Positions 16,733 through 26,048 of a stretch of DNA of 64,000 bases are shown here, piece after piece. Under the pieces are notes generated by a model. The model ran no database searches. It saw only the letters and a list, made by a program, of their open reading frames with translations, and had not been told where the DNA came from. The stretch is taken from contig NZ_CP020538.1 in NCBI RefSeq assembly GCF_002080435.1, forward strand, positions 868,001 through 932,000, given 5' to 3'. Source of the stretch: Sphingobium herbicidovorans. GTDB lineage: Bacteria; Pseudomonadota; Alphaproteobacteria; Sphingomonadales; Sphingomonadaceae. Numbering within the stretch: position 1 is the first letter of the stretch; each line of letters begins with the position of its first letter. Made by a program: the position numbers and the translations under genes.

Positions 16733-17833
16733 ATGCAGTTCGACTTCTTCCCTTCACGCCAGATCAGCTGGTACATGGTGCGGCTGTTCCTGACGCGCAG
16801 CTTTGCCGTGCTGGCCTTGCTTGTCGTCGTGCTGCAAACGCTCGACCTGCTGGGCGAGTCGGGCGACATCCTGGCCTATGCGGGCAATGGCGACGCCCAG
16901 CTGTGGCACTATGTCGGGCTGCGCGTGCCGCAGATCATCGCGCGCTTCCTGCCCTTCTCGGTACTGCTCGGCACGCTGATCATGCTGGCCAGCCTCAACC
17001 AGAACAGCGAGATCATCTCGATGAAGGCGGCGGGCCTGTCGGCTCACCAGATACTGGCGCCCCTGGTCGCCGCCGCGTTGGGCGTGGCGCTGCTCAGCTA
17101 CGTATTCAACGAACGGGTCGTGGCCCGCTCGACTGCGACGCTCAGCGCGTGGCAGGCGGTCGATTATGGCCCGGTGCCCCCCAATAGCGGGGTGAAGGCC
17201 AACCCATGGGTGCGCGATGGCAACAATCTGGTGACAGCCGCCATCGTCGCCGGGCGCGGCACGGCGGTACAGCTGCGCAAGGTCGAGATATTCAATCGCG
17301 TGAACAATAGCCTGACGACGATCATACAGGCGCCCAAGGGCCATTATGACGTCGCCAGCAAAAGCTGGGTGCTGGAAGATGCACGGCAGTTCGACGTCGC
17401 CCGCGGGACGGAGCGGCAGATCGGCACTGTCCGCTTCGGCAGCGCGATCCGCCCCGATCAGTTCACTTTGGCAAGGGTTGATCCCGACGCAATGACCTTC
17501 AGCGAGTTGCGCTCCGCCATCAGCGACCTGCGCGACGCTGGAAGGCCGACGGCCGAGCTGGAAGGAAGCCTCTGGCACAAATTGTCCGGGCCTCTTTCCG
17601 CGCTGCTGATGCCGATTCTGGGATCGGTTGCCGCATTTGGGCTGGCCCGGTCGGGCCAGTTGTTCCTGCGCGCGGTGCTGGGCATGGCGCTGGGCTTTGC
17701 CTATTTCGTGGCGGACAATTTCTCGCTCGCCATGGGCAATCTCGGCGCCTATCCGCCGATCCTGGCCGCTTGGGCGCCTTTCTTCCTGTTCCTGCTGGTG
17801 GGTGAAACGGTCCTGTTCAGAACGGAAGAATAA
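16733..17833 (+). CDS. lptG: LptG-type permease of the lipid export ABC transporter
   Basis: 366 residues, a second YjgP/YjgQ permease with six predicted membrane segments, FLPFSVLLGTLIMLASLNQNSEIISMKAAGLS (split here: coupling helix near 75-105) and a periplasmic domain in between. It starts 4 bp after lptF, so both are co-transcribed. The ATPase LptB is not in this window. It would act in the inner membrane to pass a lipid to the Lpt bridge. Confidence 0.9.
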   Translation: MQFDFFPSRQISWYMVRLFLTRSFAVLALLVVVLQTLDLLGESGDILAYAGNGDAQLWHYVGLRVPQIIARFLPFSVLLGTLIMLASLNQNSEIISMKAAGLSAHQILAPLVAAALGVALLSYVFNERVVARSTATLSAWQAVDYGPVPPNSGVKANPWVRDGNNLVTAAIVAGRGTAVQLRKVEIFNRVNNSLTTIIQAPKGHYDVASKSWVLEDARQFDVARGTERQIGTVRFGSAIRPDQFTLARVDPDAMTFSELRSAISDLRDAGRPTAELEGSLWHKLSGPLSALLMPILGSVAAFGLARSGQLFLRAVLGMALGFAYFVADNFSLAMGNLGAYPPILAAWAPFFLFLLVGETVLFRTEE

Positions 17834-17834
17834 T

Positions 17835-18902
17835 TCAACGCCGCCGCATCGTGCTCCGCGCGATCTTGCCGACCAGCGGCCACATGCCGGTATAGTTGCC
17901 CTGATGATAGGGCGACACGTCCCCAAGTGTCGCGACCAGCCGCACATGCGCCTTGCCCAGCGCATGATAGGGAACGCTCGGCAGCAGATGATGCAGCGCG
18001 TGATAACGCAGGCCGACCGGAGCCCAGATCGCGGCCAGCGGCGAAGGCGGCGGCACATTCACCGAATCCAGATATTGCGCCGTCACGGTCATCGCTTCGC
18101 CCTCATTTTCCCAAAGATGCGCGACCAGCGTGCGCAACTGGTTGATGACGGTCATCGCCGAATGCACGGCCATATAGACCAGCAATGGCTTCCATCCGAA
18201 CAGGAAGACACTGCCGACCAGCGCCAGCGCGAACAGGCAAGCGCCCGCTTCCTGCCACGCCCACCGCTGGCGAAAAGCGCCTTCAGGCGGACGACGACGA
18301 TAAGCAGGGTTGATCGACAGGGCGGACAACTCTGCAACGACCTTGCGCCGCAGCGCGGGCACGAGCAGGCTGAGCGGCGTCAACAGGCCAAAGCGCAGGA
18401 TCAACCCCACCGGCGCGAGCGCCGCGACCAGGATGAACAGCGGCAGCGACCATGGCTTCATCAGCGCCAGCGGCAGATATTCAGGATCATTGGCCGTGCC
18501 GTAGCGGGTGCGCGCATGATGCTGCGTGTGCACCTCCTCGTACAGGAAGGAGGGGATCATGAGCGGAATGCCCACGACAAGGTTCCAACCCAGCCGGAAA
18601 CCGGGCAGCGCGTCCTTGCGAATATGCGTCAGTTCATGGATAAAACTCGCCGCGCGGTAGAGCGCCAGCATCGCGACCAGCCCGCAGGCAACCGCCAGCA
18701 GCACATTGTCGAACAGCATCGCCCCGGCCAGCGCGCCATAGCCGATCAGCGCCGACGCCAGCAAATCGGGCCAGTAAATGCGCGGGTTGGCCACCGCATA
18801 TTCGCGCGCCAGTTCCGCTGCCGCGCGCAGCATCGCCGCGTCGTCGGGAATCGCAACCCGCTGGGCCGCCGCACCCGCAATGATGGGATCATGCACAGTC
18901 AT
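17835..18902 (-). CDS. fatty acid desaturase/hydroxylase family membrane protein
   Basis: 355 residues from the ATG at 18902. The three histidine clusters of membrane di-iron enzymes are visible: HELTH (near 110), HTQHH (near 147) and HALHH (near 305), separated by hydrophobic stretches. This family introduces double bonds or hydroxyls into acyl or sphingoid chains. It is convergent with lptG (stops 1 bp apart) and divergent from the GNAT gene, lying between lipid-related genes. Substrate unknown. Confidence 0.87.
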   Translation of the reverse strand: MTVHDPIIAGAAAQRVAIPDDAAMLRAAAELAREYAVANPRIYWPDLLASALIGYGALAGAMLFDNVLLAVACGLVAMLALYRAASFIHELTHIRKDALPGFRLGWNLVVGIPLMIPSFLYEEVHTQHHARTRYGTANDPEYLPLALMKPWSLPLFILVAALAPVGLILRFGLLTPLSLLVPALRRKVVAELSALSINPAYRRRPPEGAFRQRWAWQEAGACLFALALVGSVFLFGWKPLLVYMAVHSAMTVINQLRTLVAHLWENEGEAMTVTAQYLDSVNVPPPSPLAAIWAPVGLRYHALHHLLPSVPYHALGKAHVRLVATLGDVSPYHQGNYTGMWPLVGKIARSTMRRR

Positions 18903-19045
18903 GCAGCCGCTCCTATACCGCAATTGCGCTGAAATCGTGGCAGCCACATGACAGTTTCGCCTTGGTCAGGCGATCCGTTGATGACCGGATTGACAATCTG
19001 GAAACAAGCGTCGAACTGCTGCGATCCTTTAGCGAAAGCTCTGCC

Positions 19046-20206
19046 GTGGCCCATTCCGATCTGGTAATTACCCCCGTCGCTTCCAAGGCTGACCGCAAAG
19101 CCTTTGTCGATCTGCCCTGGCGGCTCTACGCTGGCGATTCCAATTGGGTGCCGCCGCTGAAGGGCGAAGTGTACGGCTTGATAACACCCAAGAAGAACCC
19201 CTTTTTCGGCCATGCGGAAGCGCAATATTTCCTGGCCCGCCGCGGCGACCGCATCGTGGGTCGCATCTCCGCCCATATCGACCATCTCGCGCTCGCCCAA
19301 CCTCCGGAGCAGGGCATGGGACCGGGCACCGGCAATTTCGGCCTGTTCGAGGCGGAGGATGCAGACACGGGCGCGGCGCTGATCGGCGCGGCTGAAGCCT
19401 GGCTTCGCGCCAAGGGGATGACCCGCGTTCTGGGGCCCATTTCCCTTTCCATCTGGGAAGAGCCGGGCTTGCTGATCGAAGGGCATGACCATCCGCCGAC
19501 GGTGATGATGGGGCATAACAGCGCGGCTTATCAGGCGATGATCGAGGGATCGGGCTATCTGCCGGTCAAGCAGCTCAAGACCTATGAACTCGACATCACC
19601 AAACCCTTCTCCCCGCTGATCCAGCGGATCATTTCATCGGGCGGGAAAAGCGAGCGCATTCGCGTGCGCAAGGTCGATAAATCGAAATTCGATGAAGAGG
19701 CCGCGATCATCCTCCACATCCTCAACGATGCCTGGGGCAAGAATTGGGGCTTTGTGCCGATCACCGACGCCGAGATCGCCTTTATCGGCAAGAAGCTGAG
19801 GCCGCTCGTGTTCGAGGATCTGATCATGATCGCGGAACTGGAGGGCGAGCCAGTCGCCTTCATGATGACCTTGCCCGACCTTAATGAAGCGACCGGCCCG
19901 CTCAATGGCTCGCTCTTCCCCTTTGGCTGGGCGAAACTCCTCTGGTGGCTGCGCAAGCCGCAGGTGCGCACGATGCGCGTTCCGCTGATGGGCGTGGTCC
20001 AGCGGCTTCAATCGTCGCGTCTGGCCAGCCAACTCGCTTTCATGATGATCGAAACCATCCGGCTCAGCGCGATAACCCGTTATGGCGCGACCCGTGGCGA
20101 GATCGGCTGGGTGCTGGACGACAACCAAGGCATGAACGCCATCGCCGACGCCATCAACAGCAAGGTGAACAAGGTCTACCAGATCTACGAAAAGCCGCTT
20201 GCATGA
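19046..20206 (+). CDS. large GNAT-fold acyltransferase, candidate bacterial ceramide synthase
   Basis: About 386 residues if GTG at 19046 is the start (the frame stays open to a TTG at 18962). The N-terminal half has RLYAGDSNWVPPL (near 24), NPFFGHAEAQYFLARRGDRIVGR and a GNAT-type core. The C-terminal half resembles a second acyltransferase lobe. Large two-lobed GNAT proteins of this type, sometimes annotated as dATP pyrophosphohydrolase, include the ceramide synthase reported in Caulobacter; I assign this from recalled resemblance, not alignment. The neighbouring lipid kinases and desaturase support a lipid role. Confidence 0.7.
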   Translation: MAHSDLVITPVASKADRKAFVDLPWRLYAGDSNWVPPLKGEVYGLITPKKNPFFGHAEAQYFLARRGDRIVGRISAHIDHLALAQPPEQGMGPGTGNFGLFEAEDADTGAALIGAAEAWLRAKGMTRVLGPISLSIWEEPGLLIEGHDHPPTVMMGHNSAAYQAMIEGSGYLPVKQLKTYELDITKPFSPLIQRIISSGGKSERIRVRKVDKSKFDEEAAIILHILNDAWGKNWGFVPITDAEIAFIGKKLRPLVFEDLIMIAELEGEPVAFMMTLPDLNEATGPLNGSLFPFGWAKLLWWLRKPQVRTMRVPLMGVVQRLQSSRLASQLAFMMIETIRLSAITRYGATRGEIGWVLDDNQGMNAIADAINSKVNKVYQIYEKPLA

Positions 20207-20243
20207 TCATCGCCCCGATGAATGCCGGGACGGTTGGACAGGG

Positions 20244-21134
20244 CTAAACCGGCACGGCCACGTCGATCGCGCCGGCCGCCACCGCTGCGGTCACGGGCGT
20301 TTTCGCCAGAACTTCTCCGTCGATCGAAATCCTTTGCCGAGGGCGAGTTTCAATACGGAAAGACCGCCCGCGAAACTCCCTTGTCTGCGCATCCCTGTCG
20401 CGCAGCTTGAAAAATTTCGCATACCAATCCCATGCCAGCCGCGCATGGCTCCGCCCCACCACGGCCTGGATCACCAACTCTCCGCTTTGCACATCGGCGT
20501 GTTCGGACAGTTCCACGCCGCCGTGAAAGGATCCGTTCAATATGCGGACCTCGGTGGACCACATGCGCCTTTCTTCCGTGCCATCGTCGATCATCAGCCG
20601 AAACGCGCGAAATCCCACCGAGCATTTGACCGCCCAGATCAGGTAGCCGATCCGCCCCAGATAGCGTTTCAGCTTGTGGGGCACTGTCCTTCCGATCATC
20701 GGCGAGAGTCCCAGCGACGCGGCATTCACAAAATAATCATGGTCGATCATGCCCAGGTCGATCCGAAGCCGCCGACCGTTGGCGATCGCGTCCACCGCCC
20801 CGTCCAGATCGAGCGGGATGCCAAGCGTGCGGGCGAAGCTGTTTGCCGTTCCCAGTGGCAGGACGCCGAACACGCAATTCCTGCCCACCAGTTCATCGAC
20901 AGTGCCGGACAGCGATCCATCGCCCCCGCCGACGATGACCATCGGAGCGCCGCTTTCCACCGCTCCACGCACCGTTTCCTGCAATTGGTCAGGATCACGA
21001 ACGGCATGGGCGGCGGTTAACCGGACGCCCGCTTTTTCCAGCTTCTCCTTTGCCTGCGCGAACAGCGCTTCGCCCTTGCGGCTATGAACATTGACGATGA
21101 GCGCCGCTTCGCGCGGCAGGGAATTCGTTTCCAT
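20244..21134 (-). CDS. diacylglycerol kinase family lipid kinase (paralogue 2)
   Basis: 296 residues from the ATG at 21134. LIVNVHSRKG at the N-terminus and VIVGGGDGSLSGTVDELVG near residue 65 are the DAGK/YegS signatures; LPLGTANSFARTLGIP near 90 is the conserved substrate-side loop. It is distinct from the kinase at 13915-14883 (which has GGDGT and a different C-terminus). It converges on the GNAT gene with a 37-bp gap. Likely phosphorylates a lipid such as diacylglycerol or a sphingoid base. Confidence 0.85.
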   Translation of the reverse strand: METNSLPREAALIVNVHSRKGEALFAQAKEKLEKAGVRLTAAHAVRDPDQLQETVRGAVESGAPMVIVGGGDGSLSGTVDELVGRNCVFGVLPLGTANSFARTLGIPLDLDGAVDAIANGRRLRIDLGMIDHDYFVNAASLGLSPMIGRTVPHKLKRYLGRIGYLIWAVKCSVGFRAFRLMIDDGTEERRMWSTEVRILNGSFHGGVELSEHADVQSGELVIQAVVGRSHARLAWDWYAKFFKLRDRDAQTREFRGRSFRIETRPRQRISIDGEVLAKTPVTAAVAAGAIDVAVPV

Positions 21135-21200
21135 GGCCCAACAACACGCCAGCCGTCCATCGGGTCCGGCGCGCAACGAATCTGCTCATACGGTCGTTAA

Positions 21201-22088
21201 ATGGCCATGGCCCGCATCGCTCATCTGTCCGACGTGCATTTTGGCGCGAATGATCCGAAAATCGTCTCTGCTACCGAAGCCTGGCTGCACCAAAACCAAC
21301 CCGATCTTGTCATCATCAGCGGCGATTTCACACAGCGCGCGCGCGTGGAGCAGTTTCGCGCAGCCTCCGCCTGGCTGAACCGCCTCCGCGCGGCGGGCAT
21401 GCGGCTGCTGGTCATTCCCGGCAATCATGATGTCCCTCTTTTCGACGTCTTGCGCCGCTTTGCCGCCCCCCTGCGCCGCTACAAACGCTATATCAGCAAC
21501 GATCTGTGTCCCTGGTATGAGGATCAGGAAGTGGCGATCCTGGGCCTCAACACCGCACGGTCGCTGACGATCAAGGATGGACGCATCAATCACGACCAGA
21601 TGCGTTTGCTGCGGGACCGCTTCGCCACCGTTGCCCCCGACAAGACCCGCATCCTCGTCACGCACCACCCGCTTTTCGCGATGCCGATCGGCCGGGGGGG
21701 TGAATTGAGCGAGGCGGTTGGACGCCACGAGGACGCGGTCGAGGCGGCGACGGCGGCTGGCATCCACATCGCGCTCGCGGGCCACTTTCACCGCACTTAT
21801 GCGGAAGCGGCGCAGAAAATGGCTGCGGATGCAGGCGGCGCGCTGGTGATCCAGGCTGGCACCGCGACGTCAACGCGCCTGCGTAATGCGGAGCCGCAGA
21901 GCTTCAACTGGCTCCATGTCCACCGGAACGACAGGATCGAAGTGCAGGTGGTCGTGTGGGACGGGACCAGCTTCCAGCGGGGCCATCATGTCGAATATCA
22001 CCGTGACGACGAACGATGGGAGGCCCGCGACGTGGCGGACGCTGCTTCCGCCCCCGGCATCCGCGTGGCGCAGGCCGCACGCATCTGA
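21201..22088 (+). CDS. metallophosphoesterase
   Basis: 295 residues with all calcineurin-type motifs in order: LSDVHFG (near 9), SGDFTQRA (near 41), GNHD (near 74), HHPLF (near 155) and GHFHR (near 195). These bind two metals and hydrolyse phosphomonoesters or diesters such as cyclic nucleotides or UDP-linked lipids. The gene is divergent from the lipid kinase, with 66 bp between starts. Substrate unknown. Confidence 0.9.
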   Translation: MAMARIAHLSDVHFGANDPKIVSATEAWLHQNQPDLVIISGDFTQRARVEQFRAASAWLNRLRAAGMRLLVIPGNHDVPLFDVLRRFAAPLRRYKRYISNDLCPWYEDQEVAILGLNTARSLTIKDGRINHDQMRLLRDRFATVAPDKTRILVTHHPLFAMPIGRGGELSEAVGRHEDAVEAATAAGIHIALAGHFHRTYAEAAQKMAADAGGALVIQAGTATSTRLRNAEPQSFNWLHVHRNDRIEVQVVVWDGTSFQRGHHVEYHRDDERWEARDVADAASAPGIRVAQAARI

Positions 22089-22103
22089 CGGGGGGGTGCT
22101 CGA

Positions 22104-22625
22104 TCAGTCGAACGCCGGCCCCGCGAGCGCCATCCCGTGATCGCGGATGGCAGAGGGCCATGCCGCCGCATTCGCCTCAAATGCCGCGCGATCCTTTGCG
22201 TAGAGCGCGCGGATGGCGGCCTCATAGCCCGGTCGGTCGCCAGCCATGACCATCAGAAAATGATAGGCCGCATCCATCGCCGCGCGTGGCGTAACGCGCC
22301 CCTCCGATTCCTTGCGGGCCTGCTCCACCAGCCGCCGCAGCGTTGCGGATGCGCCGCCCGGCTGCGTGGCCAGCCATTCCCAATGTCGGGGCAACAATGT
22401 GATCTCGCGCGCCTGCACGCCCATCTTTGGCCGCCCGCGCGCCCGTTGCGCTTGCTGTTGCACTGGCCCACGCAGGTCGATGTCCACTTGCCGCCCAGTC
22501 GCGTCATCGAACAGCAACAGGTTTTGCGCGTCCTCGCCCATGGCCCGCAGCGCGGCCTTCACCTCATCCTCGTCGCCCGTGGCAATCCTAAGATCGCCTG
22601 AAAAGGCGGTAAATGTCCGCGTCAC
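22104..22625 (-). CDS. DUF2239 family protein
   Basis: 173 residues from a GTG at 22625 with GAAGGAG seven bases upstream (preferred to the ATG at 22646). The N-terminal TFTAFSGDLRIATG, a central GRPKMGVQAREITLLPRHWEWL and the C-terminal AAYHFLMVMAGDRPGYEAAIRALYA are typical of DUF2239. The central REITLLPRHWEWLATQPGG segment is helix-rich and basic. The function of the family is unknown. Confidence 0.85.
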   Translation of the reverse strand: MTRTFTAFSGDLRIATGDEDEVKAALRAMGEDAQNLLLFDDATGRQVDIDLRGPVQQQAQRARGRPKMGVQAREITLLPRHWEWLATQPGGASATLRRLVEQARKESEGRVTPRAAMDAAYHFLMVMAGDRPGYEAAIRALYAKDRAAFEANAAAWPSAIRDHGMALAGPAFD

Positions 22626-22690
22626 ACCGAATCTCCTTCGGTGCAATAAATATTACCCGGATGATATAAAGTCAATTAACCCGGATTAAA

Positions 22691-23464
22691 TTACTCGCTC
22701 AGCTCAACCCATGTCGGCGCATGGTCGCTCGCCTTTTCACGACCCCGAAAATCCTTGTCCACCTGTGCATCCACCAGTCGGTCGGCAGCCGCCGGACTGA
22801 GCAGCAGATGATCGATGCGGAAGCCCGCGTCGCGGGGCCAGGCATTCATCTGATAGTCCCAATAGGTCCAAACCCCGCCGCCCGGATGGCGGCTGGCGAT
22901 CGCATCGGTCCAACCATCGCCCAGCAGCCGCCGATAGGCCGCACGGCTTTCCGGTTGCATCAGGGCGTCATTGGCCATCGCCTGCACGGAATAGACGTCC
23001 CGGTCGCGCGGAATGACATTATAGTCCCCGGCGAGGATCGCGGGCACTTCCTCAGCCCAGATTTGCGCCGCACGGTCGCGCAGTCTTTTCATCCAGCGCA
23101 GTTTGTAATCGAATTTCGGCCCCGGCTGCGGATTGCCGTTGGGCAGGTAGATGCTGGCGACGCGCACCCCCTTCACATCCGCTTCGATATAGCGGCTATG
23201 CTCATCCTCCGGCTCGCCCTCCAGCCCGCGCCGCACTTCGACCGGGGTTTCGCCGCGCGCCAATATCGCCACGCCGTTGAAACCCTTTTGACCATGCCAG
23301 ATCGCGCCATAGCCAACCTCCTCGATCTCCTTGATCGGAAAAGTCTCGTCAGACGTCTTGATTTCCTGCAGGCACGCGACATCGGGCTGCGTTTCGTTCA
23401 GCCATTCCAGCAGGCGCGGCAAACGGGCCTTGATGCCGTTGATGTTGAAGGTCGCGATGCGCAT
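22691..23464 (-). CDS. xth: exodeoxyribonuclease III
   Basis: 257 residues, full length for XthA. Motifs: FNINGIKARLPRLLEWL (metal-binding Asn), CLQEIKTSDE (catalytic Glu near 37), YLPNGNP, GDYNVIPRDRDVY (near 145) and the terminal SDHAPTWVEL (catalytic Asp-His). It repairs abasic sites and 3' blocks in DNA. Monocistronic as far as can be seen. Confidence 0.95.
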   Translation of the reverse strand: MRIATFNINGIKARLPRLLEWLNETQPDVACLQEIKTSDETFPIKEIEEVGYGAIWHGQKGFNGVAILARGETPVEVRRGLEGEPEDEHSRYIEADVKGVRVASIYLPNGNPQPGPKFDYKLRWMKRLRDRAAQIWAEEVPAILAGDYNVIPRDRDVYSVQAMANDALMQPESRAAYRRLLGDGWTDAIASRHPGGGVWTYWDYQMNAWPRDAGFRIDHLLLSPAAADRLVDAQVDKDFRGREKASDHAPTWVELSE

Positions 23465-23530
23465 GGGCCGTTTCTCCTCCCGCGCATCCCTAGAGAGAAG
23501 TGCGGGGCTTCGACAAGGGAGACCCGGAGA

Positions 23531-23857
23531 TTAAATCGAAAAGCTCGACCCGCAGCCACATCCGGCCGTCGCATTGGGGTTCGTCACCTTGAAGGCCGCG
23601 CCGCCCAGGTCAGACACGAAATCCACCGCTGCCCCACGCACCAGATCCAGGCTGACGTCATCCACCACCAGCGTCACGCCGTCACGCTCGACCGCAACAT
23701 CTTCGGCCTCAATCGTATCGGCCAGTCCGAAACGATACTGAAAACCGGAACAGCCCCCACCCTCGACGGCCAGACGCAGGATCGCCGGCTTGCCTTGCTT
23801 GGCGGCAATCGCCGCAACGCGCGCAGCGGCAGAGGGAGTAAGATCAATGTCAGCCAT
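23531..23857 (-). CDS. erpA: A-type iron-sulfur cluster carrier (ErpA/IscA-like)
   Basis: 108 residues of the HesB family. The three conserved cysteines are in EGGGCSGFQYRFG (near 34) and the C-terminal AGCGCGSSF. LTPSAAARVAAIAA at the N-terminus is also typical. It transfers Fe-S clusters to apoproteins. ErpA and IscA cannot be separated with certainty from sequence alone. Confidence 0.9.
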   Translation of the reverse strand: MADIDLTPSAAARVAAIAAKQGKPAILRLAVEGGGCSGFQYRFGLADTIEAEDVAVERDGVTLVVDDVSLDLVRGAAVDFVSDLGGAAFKVTNPNATAGCGCGSSFSI

Positions 23858-23946
23858 GGTGCCTAGATAGGATCAAGCAAAAGGCCCGGCAACCCATCGG
23901 CGCCGAGCCTTGCAAACTATAGAAGGGAAGATCGGAGCAGCGCGGT

Positions 23947-24669
23947 TTAATCCGCGACCTTTTCCTGCGCCTTGGTCGGGCCGCCCATGGCGATCGGCGG
24001 CTTGGTGTTCATCGCCACCAGCACATCGGGTCCGACGACGAACGGAATGGGGTTGATAGCCTGGCCATCGACGCGCACTTCATAATGCAGATGGCTGCCG
24101 GTGGAACGGCCCGTCGAACCCATCAGGCCGATCAGTTGCCCGCGGCGCACATAGCTGTTCGGCGCGGCGACCAGCTTCGACATGTGGCCGTACCGGGTTT
24201 CAAGTCCGCCGCCATGCGAAATCTGGACAAGATTGCCATAGCCGCTGGCCCAGCCCGCGCGGTTAACGATACCATCGGCGGTCGCGTAGATCGGCGTACC
24301 GACCGGCCCCGGAATATCGATGCCCTTGTGCATCCGCGCGCTGCCATTGAACGGATCGGAACGCACGCCGAAATTGGAGGTCAGGGACAGCCGTTCGACG
24401 GGACGGCCGGTGGGGATGTTGTTTGCGGCTCTGGCGCCGCCATCCAGCTTTTGCAGGCTGGCGAACAGATTGGAAAAGCCGACATCGGCCGGGCCAAGCG
24501 CGTTGCTGTTGATTTCCGATGCATCGCCATAGGGATCGTCCGCGACATTTTCGGCCTGAGCTGGCAGCGCCGCGCAAAGCGCGCCTACCATGCCGACTGC
24601 ACCCAGATTTTTGAACGCAGACCGGAACCATCGCGCATCGCGCGCATTATTCATATGAGAAATCAACAT
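23947..24669 (-). CDS. secreted M23 (LytM) family metallopeptidase
   Basis: 240 residues with a signal peptide ending near ALPAQAE. The C-terminal LytM domain has HKGIDIPGP (zinc ligands H and D, near 125) and SHLHYEVRVDG (the HxH motif, near 200), so it appears catalytically intact. Such enzymes cut peptidoglycan cross-bridges or act in cell division. The start may be the ATG at 24654. The preceding 100 bp hold no other gene. Confidence 0.9.
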   Translation of the reverse strand: MLISHMNNARDARWFRSAFKNLGAVGMVGALCAALPAQAENVADDPYGDASEINSNALGPADVGFSNLFASLQKLDGGARAANNIPTGRPVERLSLTSNFGVRSDPFNGSARMHKGIDIPGPVGTPIYATADGIVNRAGWASGYGNLVQISHGGGLETRYGHMSKLVAAPNSYVRRGQLIGLMGSTGRSTGSHLHYEVRVDGQAINPIPFVVGPDVLVAMNTKPPIAMGGPTKAQEKVAD

Positions 24670-24777
24670 GCCGACCCCGACTTATCTACTCCGGAGGCAT
24701 TAAGCCTCTCGGCGCTCCCCGTGTTCTACAATGCGACCTAAGATCGCCACCCGCACAGTTAGAGTGCATCTCCCGTC

Positions 24778-25587
24778 TCATTGTGCAAGCGCGCTGTAAA
24801 ATTCCAGCGTTAAACCGGCTTGTCGACGCGCCGAGTCGTTGAACGGAGGCTTCAAGGCGCCGCGAAAGTGGCGTTTTACAAGGATTTGGTAATGATTTTC
24901 GGGGGCAAGCCCTGCTCGGCTCGTCGCATACCCAAACCATGTCGTCCCGGCCGAAACATGCCGAATCTCATCTGTCATAATGCGCTGCAATATCCTTGCG
25001 GTTCGCAGGTCGCCCGCTCCTTCGAACCGCTGGATGGTCGCGGGCGTAATGTCCAGCGCGCGGGCTTCCAGCACCATTGGCACGATCGCCAAACGCGCCA
25101 TCGCGTCATGTGCGGTCTCACTGGCCGCCTGCCATAGCCCGTCATGCGCGGGCAGATCACCATATCGACTGCCCATCTGTTGCAGGCGGCGATCCAGCAT
25201 CGCGAAATGCATCGCCTCCTCTGCCCCCACACGCACCCAGTCATCGACAAATGCACGCGGAAATTCCGCGCCAAACCTGCCGATCAGATCGAAGGCCAGG
25301 TCGATTGCGACAAACTCAATGTGCGCCAGGGCATGTATCATGGCGGCGCGCGCCCGATCCGAACCGATCCTGCCGCGCTTGGGCATCTGGTTCGGCGGCA
25401 GCAGCTGTGGCGCATCGGGACGGGCTGGCCGGTCGGGCATGGCGGCGTCAAACCGATGCGTCAGGCACCCCAGCCGCCAGGCGCGGGCCACTGCACGCGC
25501 GGCCATCAGCTTGGCCAGCGGATCTGCCGTTGCGAGCACATGGGCGCAGGCCGATCCTACGCTTTCAATCTCCGCTGGCAGGCTCAA
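24778..25587 (-). CDS. DUF455 family ferritin-like protein
   Basis: 269 residues. The ferritin-like four-helix core shows iron-ligand-type residues in ALAHIEFVAIDLAFDLIGRF (EH near 100), VGAEEAMHFAMLDRRL (ExxxH near 140), VLEARALDITP and RIMTDEIRHVSAGTTWF (near 205). The function of DUF455 is not established. Its start overlaps the stop of the peroxiredoxin gene (ATGA), so it is the last gene of the glnE-bcp-DUF455 operon and may have a link to oxidative stress. Confidence 0.87.
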   Translation of the reverse strand: MSLPAEIESVGSACAHVLATADPLAKLMAARAVARAWRLGCLTHRFDAAMPDRPARPDAPQLLPPNQMPKRGRIGSDRARAAMIHALAHIEFVAIDLAFDLIGRFGAEFPRAFVDDWVRVGAEEAMHFAMLDRRLQQMGSRYGDLPAHDGLWQAASETAHDAMARLAIVPMVLEARALDITPATIQRFEGAGDLRTARILQRIMTDEIRHVSAGTTWFGYATSRAGLAPENHYQILVKRHFRGALKPPFNDSARRQAGLTLEFYSALAQ

Positions 25588-26048
25588 AGCGCCTTCGCGG
25601 CCTCCAGCACTTGCGCGGCATGGCCCTTAACCTTCACCTTGGGCCAGACCTGCACGATCTTTCCTTCGCCGTCAGCCAGGAAGGTCGCGCGCTCGATCCC
25701 CATATATTTGCGGCCATAGAGCGACTTTTCGACCCATGTGCCAAAGGCTTCGCATGCATCCCCCGGCTCATCCGAAGCCAGGGTGACGGACAGGCCATAT
25801 TTGTCGGCGAATTTCTTGAGCTTGGCCGGCTTGTCCTTCGATATGCCGACGACGGGCACGCCCAGCGCCGCGAAATCGCCCGCCAGTTCGGTGAAATCCT
25901 TTGCCTCATTGGTGCAGCCGGGCGTATCCGCCTTGGGATAGAAATAGATGACGGCTGGCTTGCCGCGATAACGCGCCAGCGTGAAGTCGGTCCCGTCCGC
26001 ATCCTTCAGGGCAACGTCGGGCAGGCTGTCACCGGCTTCCAGCATCAT
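25584..26048 (-). CDS. bcp: thioredoxin-dependent peroxiredoxin (BCP/PrxQ)
   Basis: 154 residues. The peroxidatic Cys is in YPKADTPGCTNEAKDF (near 42) and VVGISKDKPAKLKKFADKYG follows; GTWVEKSLYGRKYMGIERATFL is the typical C-terminal block. The second Cys five residues after the first, usual in some BCPs, is absent (T-P-G-C-T-N-E-A-K), suggesting a 1-Cys-like mechanism. The start overlaps the end of glnE by 20 bp. Confidence 0.93.
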   Translation of the reverse strand: MMLEAGDSLPDVALKDADGTDFTLARYRGKPAVIYFYPKADTPGCTNEAKDFTELAGDFAALGVPVVGISKDKPAKLKKFADKYGLSVTLASDEPGDACEAFGTWVEKSLYGRKYMGIERATFLADGEGKIVQVWPKVKVKGHAAQVLEAAKAL

